A stretch of 64,000 nt of DNA from Gnetum montanum (lineage: Eukaryota; Streptophyta; Gnetopsida; Gnetales; Gnetaceae): positions 348,507-412,506 of the forward strand of contig MNCI01002172.1 in the NCBI GenBank assembly GCA_015680685.1. The letters run 5' to 3'. Position numbers and translations under genes: made by a program. Below are positions 35,680 through 47,915 of this stretch, piece after piece; the stretch's first letter is position 1; each line of letters starts with the position of its first letter. The notes under the pieces are model-generated. The model ran no database searches. It was not told the origin of the DNA and worked only from the letters and a program-made list of their open reading frames with translations.

Positions 35680-35702
35680 AGAGTTCCCAAAAATGGTGCT
35701 AA
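35680..35702 (-). other. G4 primer-binding site (tRNA-Asp type, decayed)
   Basis: On the minus strand TTAGCACCATTTTTGGGAAC follows the LTR end, a mutated TGGCGCCGTTGCCGGGGA-type site. It fixes 35703-36632 as the 5' LTR. Confidence 0.7.
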
Positions 35703-36632
35703 TGATGAGCAGTAAGTACCCCTATGCTCAACCATACAAATCACTAAGCATTCACACATGATCTAGTCGAATTTTGTGGACTCTATGTCTTCTGGTACAC
35801 TAGCCTCTAGGAAGTGAACTTGCCCTAATAGTCATTCATTGTCTTCCTAATTACACTTGTGATGTAAAAAAGTATGGTCAAGTGTAATCCAGGCATATGA
35901 TTTTTATTATTTTATGTTTTATGTTCATGGTGCTTTAAAATAGATAAATGAGGTAATTTAATAGCTAATTTAATCTAACTAATTAATTAATCTCTAACTG
36001 ATCCTAACAGAAGTATCCTGTTCAACTTTTCGTACACATCTTGAATGCATACAACACTACTAGGCTACCAAGTGTTAAGCATTGTTAGGATTACCAAGTG
36101 TTGTATGTTATGCTCAAAGCATCCGTACTTATGTGTTTAATCTATTTAGCTTAATAAATTAATTAATCAATTAAAGTCTAGTTTAGCTTAATTAATTGCA
36201 TAATTAATGAAAACAGTAAAAATAAAAATAAATTAAATATCTATTCCAAGTGTTGCAAGGTTTGATCAAAAGGCTCATCTTTATTACTATTCACATTGAT
36301 GTGCTCAAGTACATTAGTGCTTGAATAAAGATATGTACACTTTTTGACTCCTGGTGCTAGTACTTAGAGAGATATTCTAACTCTTAAATGACAAAACTAT
36401 AAGAGCTTTGCTACAACTATAACTTGAACTTTGATAAACATGATTAGTGAGCACATATTTATAGACTTTATTATGGAGCTATGTTGGTAAGGCCCCATAA
36501 ACACAAAAAATGCTATGTTGATGTGGCCCCGTTGATAGGCAACATAACATAGATAGGGTCACATCGACGGGGGCCCATTGACGAGGCCATGTTAACAGGG
36601 GTTCATTGACGTGACACTTTTATGCTTCATCA
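35703..36632 (-). mobile_element. 5' LTR of G4
   Basis: A 930 bp LTR from TGATGAGCAG to ATGCTTCATCA, paired with 23751-24672 and followed by the ACTAC target duplication at 36633. Near the right end are the GGGGCC/ATCGATG-like units (36480-36610) and a TATA box (minus CTATAAATATGTGC, 36452-36465). By eye identity to the 3' LTR is roughly 85-90 percent, so this is an old insertion. Confidence 0.9.
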
Positions 36633-37100
36633 ACTACTGTATCAAGTGGGCTAAAGCTACAACTATATTTTGTGTATCAAGTGGTAAATAGGTTTTGTGT
36701 ACCTAGAGCACTAATTTTTTACAATAGAATACATTTCACAGGTTCTACTTTTCACAAGTTAATGCAATGATTGAGGGTACAACATAACTTCATAACACAA
36801 TATCACCCCCAAGCAAACAGTCAAGCAAAGATCACCAATAGGGAAATCAAAAAGATTCTAATGTGAACTATCAGTAGATATATGAGAAATTGAAGCACTA
36901 AACTCAACGATGCTCTTTGGGCCTATTGCTCAACATGGAAAGTTACCTAAACTACCAATTTAAAGTAAACTCCATACACTTACAATTGCATGTGAACTTG
37001 ACTTAGATAATAATCGAGTACAAAAAGAATGGCTCATGATACTTAACTTGCTAGATGAAAATTGGAGAGTAGCACTAATGATGAATGAAGTGCACAAGAC
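36633..37100 (+). pseudogene. G2 integrase, second part
   Basis: After the G4 target duplication the frame continues (VDY)CIKWAKATTIFCVSSGK, the first catalytic block and beyond. Near 36822 QAKITNREIKKILM then TISRYMRN and STKLNDALWAYCSTWKV match the G4 integrase at 30110-29990. The core between them is frame-shifted. Confidence 0.85.
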
Positions 37101-38829
37101 ACACAATAAACAACATCATGATGCATGGATTTTGAAAGTTACATTCAAATCAAGAGATAAGGCTCTGTACTAAAAGGACTTTATGGGTAGGACATTACAT
37201 TATGGGAAAGACCTTACATTACCCACTCAACTTTTCCTTTTGGGATTATGATAATTTGCCACCCAACAATCCCTCAAAAGCACACACTAGTCAAAATTCA
37301 ACTTAAACCATTCATGGACTCTCACGTAACTAACCACAACACTAATACCTTTAATTAAGAATAAGAATGCTCCATTTTCCAAATCTTCTACTCCCAACTT
37401 AGTCATGAGGGAGATATCCATCTACCATAACATCTTGACGAGTATAAAATATTTTTATTATTTTTATTTTACAGTGTTCTCTATATGTTTTCTATATTCT
37501 TAATATTTTATTTTTAATTTATATACTTTCCTTTTCTTTATTATTTTTTTATTTTTTTTGTTATTTTCATTTAGTCTTATTTGAAAATATTTGATTTTTT
37601 TCCATGGTTAATGTGAATTTTGGGAATTTTTTAACACAACTATCAAAGTTATGATTGATTACAAAAAGCCAACTTTGTTCTTGAATTATGTTCTCTACTA
37701 ATAGTCTATTAATTTTCTAGTGGTATTAAGCAATGAGTTCATGTCATATACCCAATCCATATACTTCATGTGGCATTTGCATCATGGGAACATGAAGGTT
37801 CTTGTACATTGAAAGTAAAAGTAACATGTGGTCTTGTTACCCAAAGAACTAAATAAGGATCAAGTGGAAATGGAAAAGGATGTAATCTCAAGAGGAATTG
37901 TTATTTTATTTTCTCAAATTCTTTCTTCAATTCTAGGACTCCTTATTTGGTATATGATCACTTCTACTATCGACCATAAAAGAAAGCATGTCTCTGTATT
38001 ATGTGATTCCCATAAAAAATGAAAATTCAAAGCACACCCCTTAGATAATCTCATGAGCTATGAGCATTGGTTATGGGGCTAGAACCTGAAGGCATTGCTC
38101 TAACTAAGGCCCTACCTACTTCATTCTTGTCTTTTCTTCTTCTCTTGGAGTGATGATTGTTCTTTGGAGGTGTCATAAGCTCTTGATGATAAAAGAAAAG
38201 GAATATGTCAATGTGATGTCATTGTAATTGGAATGAACTTAGTCAAGACTTGAAACATACCAACATCAAATCATCTAATCACACATTTCACTAAAGGTAT
38301 CATGTGATCATGATTTGGATTATTCATCTACTATTCTCTATTTACCATTCACTCACTCCATTTTCTCTCACCTCACTCTCTAATGCCATAGTGAATTGAT
38401 AGTTTTTCTTTCTAGTTTGCATAATCCTAAGATAATTGCTTACATGGATGCAAAATTTTACTTAAAATAATTATTAATCATTCTAGGTGTCTGCAAACTC
38501 CTTGTGATGAGGTTATGCAAGGGCATATTAGGCATAAGCTTGCTCTGAGTAAGATCCACTTGCATATCTTTTGGTTTACTCTAAGTTTAATTTCCTAACC
38601 ATATGCCCCATTATAGTCTTGATCATCATGATAGCCTAAAACATCCAATTTTTACTCAACTTTTGCATAAGAATTATTCTTCAATAACTCATCCCACATG
38701 CTAAAATTGTGTCAATTTCTTCAACCATTTTTTATTATGTTGTTGATATGATTTTCTAGTTTTTTGATTTCCATTTAGCTCTTACTTCAACCCCAAACTC
38801 ATTCAAAATTCCTTGATATCTTTAAGTAA
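37101..38829 (+). other. G2 3' spacer with purine motif, T-rich tract and conserved block
   Basis: TTAGTCATGAGGGAGAT lies at 37399-37415, followed by a T-rich tract (37440-37600). At 38060-38115 comes GGTTATGGGGCTAGAAC with CTCTAACTAAGGCCC, shared with G4 and G5. No coding frame here is conserved between elements. Confidence 0.55.
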
Positions 38830-38935
38830 ATAATTAATGCAAATAGCTACATTGATGCATCCCTATTGATGTAGTGAGATTAGTTGACATAGCTCCATTG
38901 ACACATCCTTGTTGATGCTCCATAAAAGTCCTAAA
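38830..38935 (+). promoter_or_regulatory. G2 internal U3-like promoter candidate
   Basis: Units 'ctacattgatgcatcc', 'ctattgatgtagtgag', 'ccattgacacatccttg' and 'ttgatgctcc' are followed by CATAAAAG (38921), a weak TATA. The G2 LTR U3 holds the same sort of unit ('cattgatgcatgcttg' at 11338; 'aagatgcattggtgcat' at 42350). It lies about 420 bp upstream of the ORF3 ATG, as in G3 and G4. Activity is inferred. Confidence 0.45.
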
Positions 38936-39352
38936 TTCAAGAGGAGTTTTTATCATTTTTTAGATCTCAAAGCCTTCCAAGAGCTCTAACTTCTCAATCA
39001 CTTAACTAATTTCATCCATTCTTTGATCCTTAAGCTAGTGGAGGTACACTTTACATCATGAAGGTATCAACATTAGGTTTTCATAGAAATTGTTTCAAAA
39101 ATCTCTATTACTTCCCATTAGTAGGATATTAAAATAATATTAAATTAATGATCATAAGAGTTAATATTAACAATCAACCTTCATTAAAGCATAAATAAAA
39201 TAACAATAAAATAATATGACAAGCCTAGGATCTTAATGATAAAATTCCAGTGTTTAACAAATAAACATAACCTAATCGAACAAAGAAAGGTATCCAAAGA
39301 AAATAAAGGTTATACCTAAGAAAATAATCCTAGGTTATGTTTGTGATCACAA
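38936..39352 (+). other. G2 ORF3 leader
   Basis: AT-rich, no coding frame. A possible donor (GAAG/GTATCAAC near 39060) and a decayed acceptor (GATCACAA before ATG) would delimit a 5'UTR intron like the one proposed for G3; support is weak. Confidence 0.3.
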
Positions 39353-42077
39353 ATGGCTCCCAAGAGAGGACTATAGGTAAGAGGGCCATTACAATGCAAG
39401 GAAAAGCAACCCTGTGGTGGAAGCTACCAACAACAATAACCTCATGAGTAAGCAGCCAAGGCTACCCATGCTACCAGGCACCTACGCTAGAAGCTTGAGG
39501 TGGAATATGTTCATCAAATTCCTAAAGTAGAATAGGACAATCTAGGAAGGATAAAGTCCCAAGAGCATGACCTAATTTAGAGGTTACACTTTTAAAAGGT
39601 TCATATCAAGGAGATCTAGAGCTCCGTTCCTTAGGAGTTGAGTTTTGAATCATTCATGGAGCTTGCACTAGAAGGGATTAGAAAATAACTTCAAGTGTCT
39701 CAACTATGGTCCATTCTCTCCAACAATGGAAAATGATATATGGGAAAAATCTACCTCTTTTAGAAAAACTAACAAGGAAATGCCATAGTTAAAATCAAGG
39801 ACATCACCATCTCCTACTAGATTGAAATAATTGCTAAAGCCCTCGAACTACCCAACATTGAGGCAAAGCTAGTAGAGATATCTATGTAAGTAGATCCAAA
39901 AGCCAAAAAAGAGTGGGTTTAGTAGTGCTATGGAGTGGACTGTAAGGAGTAAAATTCCCTCACTAAAGTGAAGTGAGCATACTTTAAGATTATGACCTAT
40001 CACCTCAATCTAATTATGAGGCTAAGAAAGGTCGCATCCTTCTCTACCTAAGCATGTGTGACTCTAAGTGGAAAATTTCCAATAAACTTGTTGCAAATCA
40101 TCTTCCTTGAAATTGAAAAAATTTTCAAGAAGAATGAAAAGGATAGGAAGACACTAACATTTTCATGCCTTATCACAAAAATTTGTAAAAGGGAAGGGAT
40201 GGCTCATTACTTAAATTATGTGGTCCATACAGCTCTTGCTACCTCCTGCTAGGAAATGATAAAAGATAAAGCTCCTACCAAGATTTAAGAAGAGAAGTAA
40301 CAACCACCACTACCACTTTTAGTATTGGAGATCATATCTAAAATGTTGGCAGCTACAGAGCATATAAGGAAACTTAGTTAGTAGTAACAACAACAATAAC
40401 AAGCCTCTAGAGATGATGGAGAATCTTCAATATGTTTTCTAGTGATGATCCATTTAAATGAGGTCATAAATAAACCAAGCACCCATTCACTTCAGTCCTA
40501 CTGTCAAAGAAGTCACTATGTTCATACCAAGACAAGCATTCTCTAAATTTTTTGAAAATGCAATGGTATTCTCTACAATTCTAGAAGAAGATGAAGGAGT
40601 GGCAATCCTCATCATGCTACAAAAGGGCTAAGAGATAATAGCAGAGGTGGTGGTGGACCATGTTGGAAAATTTTTAAGTGCTCTTGTTGCATTTCTCCCT
40701 AATCTTGCTACCATGGCAAATGTACAAGCATTAGCAAGAGTAGGTAGTGGAAGGATGAGTACTTTCCAACATGAAAAAGTGTTGGAATGACTTGTGGAAG
40801 CATGGCAACCGATTCTAGAGATCTTTGATCTTTTGGAAGACATGTCAACCATCTAGTCATAGCTATTAGAGACAAGGAGCAAGCTATTGATTGAAAATGT
40901 GCAACTCAAGGAGGCCACCACTAGTAATCAACGGTTGGCTACTAAGGTTGTGGAACTTAGAGTCCATTTGTTTGATCCTACCATTCTCAGGCTAGACCTT
41001 ACTAGAGATGAAGCTTTCCAACAACTTTACCAGAAATCCCATGAGGTCAAGAATGCTAAGGGGATGTTGATCTTTGATGTGTCACTATAAGAAGAAATGG
41101 AAAATACCATTGACCTTGACCTCCATCAAGTTCACAAGGAAAACCTAGTGCTAGCCCAGGATAACCATCACCTGTGGAATGCTAAGAAGCAAAAAGATCA
41201 AATGATGTAGTACATTTACCAACAATAGGAATAGGTTTTTAAGGTGAACTTAAACTTGAGGAGTTTGGCTATAGAAAATAGAAATCTCTTGATGAAGGAG
41301 GTTCAAGCCATTTACCAAAATATTGTAATTGAAATCGCCACCTGGAAGAAAGAAGCCCTAAAATATGAATGAGTTAAACATCATTACAAGGACTAGGTTA
41401 GGATGCTTAAGAAGGTTAACAAAAAGGAGATCAAGTTAGCCAAGGTGAAGGTGAATGAGATCCTCCAAGAACTCCAACAAAGACACTATTCATGGTAGTC
41501 CATCTTTGATGGACTTAACATATATAACCAAGCAAAGATCCACCTGAAGGAGTTACAGATTGAGGAGATGACCGAATACATGAAGCTTGCCAACATTCAA
41601 TATGCAAGCTTGGCAATGCTGCTAGTAGGAAGTCCCAAGACAAAAATAGAGAAGTAGATAACCAAATATTATCTCTTCTATGAGATAGAGTTTAAGCTCT
41701 ACAAAGAAAATAACCAGAAGTTAGAAGTGTCCAATGTGAAGCTTGAAGTTTTCAAAAGGAAATTCATTGATCAATGATCTATTGTTGAGAACTTGGCTAG
41801 TGGAATAAGTTACTATCAAGAGCCACAAAACCTTATCTGTACATTTGACATTGAACATAAAAAATTCATAGCTTGATTTATGAATATGAAGAAGATGTTT
41901 CTTACATGACCATGCTCATGGGATATTCTAACACCAACACATCTAGGTGAAGTAGGTTAGACTATTCATGATCCACAAGACAAGGAATAAAATATGAAGG
42001 TATTTATATATGCCTTTCCATTTTTGGTAGCAACACCAATAGTAGAAGGAAAACCTCTATCTCTAGGCATAGTGTAA
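39353..42077 (+). pseudogene. G2 ORF3, broken
   Basis: ATG at 39353 gives MAPKRGL. Blocks in order: SQLWSILSNNGKWYMGKIY near 39700; AYFKIMTYHLNLIM, LSGKFPINLLQIIFLEIEKI, LTFSCLITKICKREGMAHYL (39970-40220); a variable Gln/Thr-rich linker (40260-40450); then a long heptad-like region (40870-41780) with IENVQLKEATTSNQRLATK, KENLVLAQDNHHLW, TEYMKLANIQYASLAML and LEVSNVKLEVFKRKF. The tail ends EGKPLSLGIV, stop at 42077. About 908 codons. Matches G4 and G6 ORF3 block for block. Function unknown; position after pol is like Athila-type extra ORFs. Confidence 0.75.
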
Positions 42078-42308
42078 AGACTTTATGCCATCTTTGTCCA
42101 TTCAACAAGCACCTATTAATTTTTATTCAAGTATCCTAATTCCTTGTAAATTGCATCAATTTTTTAATCCATACAAATTGGCACTCAAAATTTATTATAT
42201 TTGTTAAAGTGATTTAGTCAGTTAGTTCGATACTTCTATAAATTTTGTAAGAGATTCAATTCCATTTTTGTTTACTTGAGGATGGGTTTTTAGTCAGTTA
42301 TTAGGTTA
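42078..42308 (+). other. G2 3' UTR with decayed polypurine-tract region
   Basis: 'ttgaggatgggtttttag' and 'tcagttattaggtta' before the LTR correspond to 'ctcgaggatgagttttcat...gtcatgagggta' in the other elements. Nothing else is visible. Confidence 0.55.
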
Positions 42309-43154
42309 TGATGAAGCATCAATAAGGCAACTATGTTGGCACATCTCAAGATGCATTGGTGCATATGCATCAACACTAATCCAAGCATTTCATATATAAG
42401 TATGCATACCAACTGCATCTATGACATCACTTGGTCAATTCCTTAGCTAGACTCTTGTAGTTTCTTTTTGTATAACTTAGAAAATTTTTTCCTCCAAGTG
42501 CTTATAGTGTGGATTGAATTGATTTTACAAAATTTTATTTGAGTGTAATATGTACTTGGACATAATTACATGAATGATAATAAAATCAAGATTTATTCTA
42601 TCCATTATAGTACTTGGAATAGTTGCAGTTTATTTTTTAGCATTTTACTTTGCATACATTTTACTTTCTTATCCTTAAGCATTTAGTATTCTAATTCATA
42701 AGTAACATGTGTATGACCACTTTGAAAATAATATACTAATGCTTGATTATCCTAGTAATGACTACTTGGTATACCTAGCAATAGATACTTGATAACCAAG
42801 CAGCGTTAGTATATGTTGAGGATGTGTACAAAAAGTCGGAACGAATGCTCCATGTTTAGAATAGTTTAGTTAATTAATTAATTAGTTAGTAAAATTAAAG
42901 ATTCAATTAAACATTTTTTAGATAAATAAAATAAAAAAAATTATAAAAATAAATATCCTACAACTTAATCACACTTAGCCATACAAATAGATTAACAAAA
43001 GTGTTGATTGGGAAGACAATGACTACTAATCACATCTTTTACCATCTATGGATATAGGCCACTTAGATAAGTGTAGTCCATGGAATTTGACTAAATCATG
43101 TGTACATGCTAGTGATTTGTATGGTTGAGCATAGGGAATACTCACTACTTATTA
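42309..43154 (+). mobile_element. 3' LTR of G2
   Basis: An 846 bp LTR from TGATGAAGCATC to CACTACTTATTA, matching 11306-12210 throughout (for example 'accaactgcatctatg' and 'taattcataag.aacatg.gtatga'). U3 units 'aagatgcattggtgcat' and 'atgcatcaacac' precede a TATA-like 'catatataagtatg' (42390). Confidence 0.85.
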
Positions 43155-43944
43155 AATGTACTTATAACATTAGAAATATGTGTATATTTCCAGATATTCC
43201 CTTGTTAAAACCTGTAGAGAAAAAATAAGAGAAAATCAGTTTTCTAAAAATTTATTATGGTTAATTTAAGAAAGTAAGCAAGCTTTGAAAAGTCTCATGA
43301 AAAAACAAATATTTCTTCTTCAAAAGTTAATGCATCAAAGCTAGTCCAAAGTTTAATTATTTCCATTTCAAATCAATTCAATACTTTAGACATTTCAATG
43401 AAAGATGTCCCTTCTAGCTAAAATTTTCATGATATGTCTACTCTATGTTATTTTATCTTTTCAAATAACACTATCATCATAACTCATATCTTAGTTTACA
43501 TCATAGTTGTTCTATCATTTTCATGATTTTTATAGGAGGAATTCATGATAAACAACAAATCCAATATGACACTATGCTTTTAGAAGTTGCCTAACTCCCT
43601 TTGAATAAAAAAAAATTACAAAAGCCAACAAACCATGTATGGTACTATGTTTTTAGTAGTGAGTTATGACTTTTGGCCATCAAAGCAAATTTTTAATCTT
43701 GTGTTGACAAAATTTCTAAATTTTACTTCTATTAAATACTTAAGAAAATTTCTCCTTACAACTCTAGGAAAAGTTGGTTTTATCAAAGAAGTTAATTACA
43801 AAATAGATCATTCTCAAGGATATCTTAGTTTTTAGTTTAAATAGAAGATCAAACATCTTAATCTTCTACTAAAATAATTTGATTGTAGGTACTCCCCAAG
43901 ATATATAGCTAACATAATACATTAAAAAGAATTATAGAGTAAAA
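43155..43944. other. Unassigned AT-rich stretch
   Basis: No recognisable protein, RNA or repeat boundary. A 66-codon frame at 43635-43835 has no features of a known family and I do not call it a gene. Confidence 0.4.
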
Positions 43945-44660
43945 TAATGATGGCTTAAGTGGACTTGAACTAGCAATCTCTTGCTTATCAAAATAATAAC
44001 ATAACTATTTAAGCCACCTATGATTGACAAGATATTATCAAAAATAAATATCATATTTTCTTTCACTATATCATCTTAATAGATATTTAAGTTAAAAAAA
44101 TATCAATGCCAATAATTTGGTTTAGTTTATAACATTTGTAAAAGGAATTATCTTATGGAGTGATGGCAAAGTATTCATTTTACATGTCAAAGAATTGGGT
44201 TTGAGCCTAGACATAGCCACTCAAAGATAGTAGGGTTTTGCTCATCTACCAACCCTCCTAGGATCTTGCTTAGTGGGATGAGCACTGTGGCTCTAGGTGA
44301 TGATCCTTTTATAACATTTGTATAAGGAATAAATAATTTTTTAGAGGGTATTGATGGATATAGTATTATAATGACATAAAAAATGCAAAGAATTTCAGTA
44401 CTAGACATTGAACATAGTACTTTCAAATATAATGGTATGTAAGCTAATCATCTAAGCAATCCCGAATGCTCTAAAAGTGAACTACAATTAGTAACTTGTG
44501 AAGTAAAAAGGTATAAGTTCAAATTATAACTAAACGATTCTTATATGTATGTTAACTTAGCTACTTGTGTGCCAAGGGATCATTTATTCCATGGTTCTTC
44601 CTTTAGTATTTTAACAGTAAGAGCCTTGGCATGAAAACTCCAATTTACAAGTTTGATTCT
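43945..44660. repeat. Cluster of tRNA-like / SINE-like segments
   Basis: Four short segments look like decayed tRNA heads. At 43949-44018 (minus) the ends pair as GGTGGCT with AGCCATC and a B-box-like AGTTCAAGTCC is present. At 44164-44222 (plus) there is GGGTTTGAGCC. At 44388-44470 (minus) TTAGATGATTAGC resembles an A box, with TATGTTCAATG after it. At 44617-44660 (plus) ACTCCAATTTACAAG is followed by TTTGATTCTC. None is a good functional tRNA. Old tRNA-derived SINEs are the best guess. Confidence 0.4.
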
Positions 44661-44662
44661 CA

Positions 44663-45458
44663 TGAACTTATCTTCACAAAATTCTCTCATACTTCATTAA
44701 GTTATTACTAACTTAACTTCACTAATCTTTATAAAATACTTCTTCGTAATACCTTCTTCTTTGGTTACATCCTTATAATGCTTTCCTTTTCCTATTACTC
44801 ATGATAGGTCTTCTTGAGAATTTTCTTTGTTGATTAGTCTTACATAGACTAGGCCTTCTTGGGCTCCTCCAATGATCAATAGTTTGGCCTATTATGAACT
44901 ACTACCTTAATCATTGTCTATCCCTCTTCATAGTCATCTTCTTTATTCCATTGTAATCTTCTAGATGGTCTTCTCTTCCTCTTTAAAAAACTAGAGTAGG
45001 TTACGAATCGTTTACCTTGGATCTTCTTGTCCTATTTAAGAAATTAAATCCTTCTTCACTTCTTTTTCTTACAAACAAGTTGACAAATTTTTGTCTTCTT
45101 GGATCATCATTACAAATTTATGGAACATAATGACTTCCTTGCTAGTATACATCTTGTTGTTGATTACTTTTAACATATTTGTCATTTCTTATTCCTTATT
45201 TCATCTTCGTTCATCACTGTTCATACTATTCCATCATTGTTGCACATTGTTACTTGTTATTCATTATTATTTCATATTACTTCACGTTATTCCACTTGAT
45301 CTTCTTCTTTACTTATCTTATAAAGGGAGAGCTTGTAGTCTTTTATCCTTTGTAAGGATTTGTAACTCTTCATAGAACCATTATGATCATTCGTAACTAC
45401 TGATAGATTAAGTTAAGACACTAATGATTGTACCTTAACTTAGGAGTATACTCTAACA
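44663..45458 (-). mobile_element. Left (3') LTR of X1
   Basis: A 796 bp repeat from TGAACTTATCTTC to TACTCTAACA, paired with 47916-48502 plus 55579-55737. Shared blocks are 'acttcattaagt.attactaactt', 'gactaggccttcttgggctcc' and 'ggagtatactctaaca'. The minus orientation rests on GTGAAGGGAAG (minus strand) just before TGTTAGAG, a good polypurine tract. Flanks (TCTCA at left, AGTAG at right) do not match, so a target duplication is not preserved. Confidence 0.75.
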
Positions 45459-47915
45459 CTTCCCTTCACACATTAGTTTCTTGACTTACTCTTTCATGTT
45501 TACAAATTCATGAGTGGTCATAAATTTTTCTTCTATCTTTAAACAATAAGTTTCTTTCTCCCCTTCACTTGTGAATTTTAGAATATGAAACTTAACCTTT
45601 TGTGCCTAAGGACTTCATTAATTATTCTTCTTTGTCTTCATTTTGCAATCTTGGTTGCAATTTCATCTTCTTCCCTCTACTTTTGACATGGTCACTTTCT
45701 TCATCAAATGCTTTCATTCATAACATTTCATTGTGCTTTTCTTTATCTTAAAATTGATTATTGTGATTAATTCTTAGTTTTTACTATTTTTCTCAAAATT
45801 TGGACCAATAATATGCACAAAATAAATCTTGATTGATGCAGAGGATTGAACTTCTTTACATGGGCTTTTAATTCTTGCTTTGTAACCCTCTTAAGGATTT
45901 ATGTAACCCTGATATGGGTCTCCATACTTCTAGTGGGGATGGATAATGAATGCTAGTGGTGATCTGCTCAGGTATTTCCACGCAGTAAAATGTACAAGTA
46001 AGTCTTTTTCAAATAAGATAGCAACGTTACGTTACGTTACTTATAGATAATAGCACCGTCATAAATCAAGTAAAGGAAAGACAAACTTCTAAGACCTATT
46101 GTGTACCGGTCGCTCTCCTCCAGTAACTATTATTCAGGTTTGCATACAACACGTTAGCAGCATGGATCGATGTATGGCGCAGCCACGCATTGGCCGAGAG
46201 ACTGTTTTCTCGGGGTTTTCGAGCACGGCTGTAGGGTACCAGGAGCCAGACCTTCTTAGATCCTTTTAAAGTTAAGATCAACCCATCACTTGGGTGGAAT
46301 AATTCTCATTTGTGTATGATCAGGTCATTTTACATTTCACTTTTGATGTCTTGGGACTTCATTATATGATCTTCTTTTCATTTTTGGCATAATATTAGAT
46401 AATTCTCCTATCTCATATTTTGTTCTTTCTTTATTTAACATGTGGATCAATGCTTGTGGTTTATTGCGGAACCTCTATCTTTTGCCATCACTCTTCATAT
46501 TCTTGAAACTGGAATTCTTTCTTTGTTGTTTTTAACCATAGATCTTTAAATAAATCATTTTTCTTGGAATTCATGCCAAAATTTAATTTAAAATGGGAGC
46601 ATGATAGGAACTTATATGTTTGTACTCATGACTTGGAGTTCCAAGATCACTTATCAAAACCTTGAGATAAGTTTTCTTCAAATCTTATTCTCTTCTCAAT
46701 GATTAATCTATATTTGATTACCTTTTATTATTTTTCTCATGAAATTCCATTTGACATGTGGTACCAACTTGCTGGTTGATAAATCCTTCCATCTTAATGC
46801 TCTAATATAACAAATTCTCCTTCTTGCAACTTGGATGACTACAACTCTTTTTTTGATATGTGCCTCATTAAGTAGAAAAATGGTATAGATTGATGCTTGT
46901 GATTATAGTTTTAGTATCTAATTCTTGCATATTAAATTAATACTTTGGTTGTTATTCAGTTGTCTTCCTTAACTAATTGTATTCTTCTTTGGTTTTAACT
47001 ATGCTTAACTTTCTTTTGACCTAATTATAGCTTCTATGGTATTTTTAATTTGCACTTTTTCAAAAGCATCATGTCTCTTGATACATTCTTTTCAAACTCT
47101 ATTTATAGATGATACTCTAGATTTATTTCCTCAATGTAGATCTTCTTACTCTTTTGGATCTTCACATACATCCGCTACTGTTATGAGAAGTCATCTTTAC
47201 CATATCTTTATTCAATTTTTTCTCATATTCTATTCCTTCATAACTTTCTTATGGACTTAGTTTTCTTGACTAAAGCTTTGCAGTGCCCAATTTTCTTATC
47301 TCTTTTTTTTATTCATTGTAAAATCCCTTGAATTTTATACTAAGTGGTAATCTCTCCTACTAGCACTTTGATACTCTCTCTTGTTGGCTCCACTACCATG
47401 TTAGAGTTTGTAATTTATTTTAGTTAATCTTTTCATTACATTCGCAATATAATATTAATGCCTTAGGATCTTTTACAAGGTGATTCACTTTTCATAACTA
47501 ATAGTAATATCAATATCATGGAGATGTAAGATCGTATCTCTCTTCATAATGATGACTACTCTTCGTAATTCTTGGCAGTTCTAAGTATTATAAATCTTAC
47601 TGATTTGGTTGCTTACAAATCCTCTTGTGATGAACATAGTTACATTGTACTGATTCCATAACTTGATATGCATTTCTTATTTTTTTTTTGATTATTTGTA
47701 ACATCATCTTTGGGCTTGTTATATCTTCAAGTTCTCCCTTGCTAAGAACTTCTTGTGTTTCAATGATGTTGCTCTTTCTGGTGGTGCATCTTCTTTTGGT
47801 TTGTATTTTCTTCTCCATCATAAGATATAATATAATTACAATTGTTGTTTGAAACTCAATCTATTATGAAATCTTGTACTTGAACTTGCTTTCCTATACT
47901 TTGTTCAGTTCCTCA
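45459..47915 (-). mobile_element. X1 interior, pol-less (LARD/TRIM-like)
   Basis: 2457 bp between the X1 LTRs with no recognisable gag, protease, RT or integrase on either strand. The plus strand is T-rich. It contains an unusually GC-rich island (45940-46290), listed separately. No standard tRNA primer site was recognised next to 47916 (minus: TGAGGAACTGAACAAAG). It is best seen as a non-autonomous LTR element; its helper family is unknown. Confidence 0.55.
45940..46290. other. GC-rich island in X1
   Basis: About 350 bp with clearly higher G+C and many CpG dinucleotides ('gtaccggtcgctctcctcc', 'cagccacgcattggccgaga', 'ttttcgagcacggctgtag'), in otherwise AT-rich DNA. A small ACGTT microsatellite lies at 46024-46041. 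A 61-codon minus frame (46281-46096) is open, but I recognise no protein or RNA in it. CpG retention suggests a more recent or structurally constrained sequence. Confidence 0.5.

Noticed and set aside
43949-44018. Functional tRNA gene
   Set aside because: The acceptor stem pairs but the T stem and anticodon arm do not; no isotype fits.
45091-45375. 94-codon hydrophobic frame as a membrane protein
   Set aside because: It lies in the X1 LTR and is broken in the partner LTR.
46096-46281. Host gene exon in the GC-rich island
   Set aside because: The 61-codon frame has no recognisable motif, and no neighbouring exons were seen.
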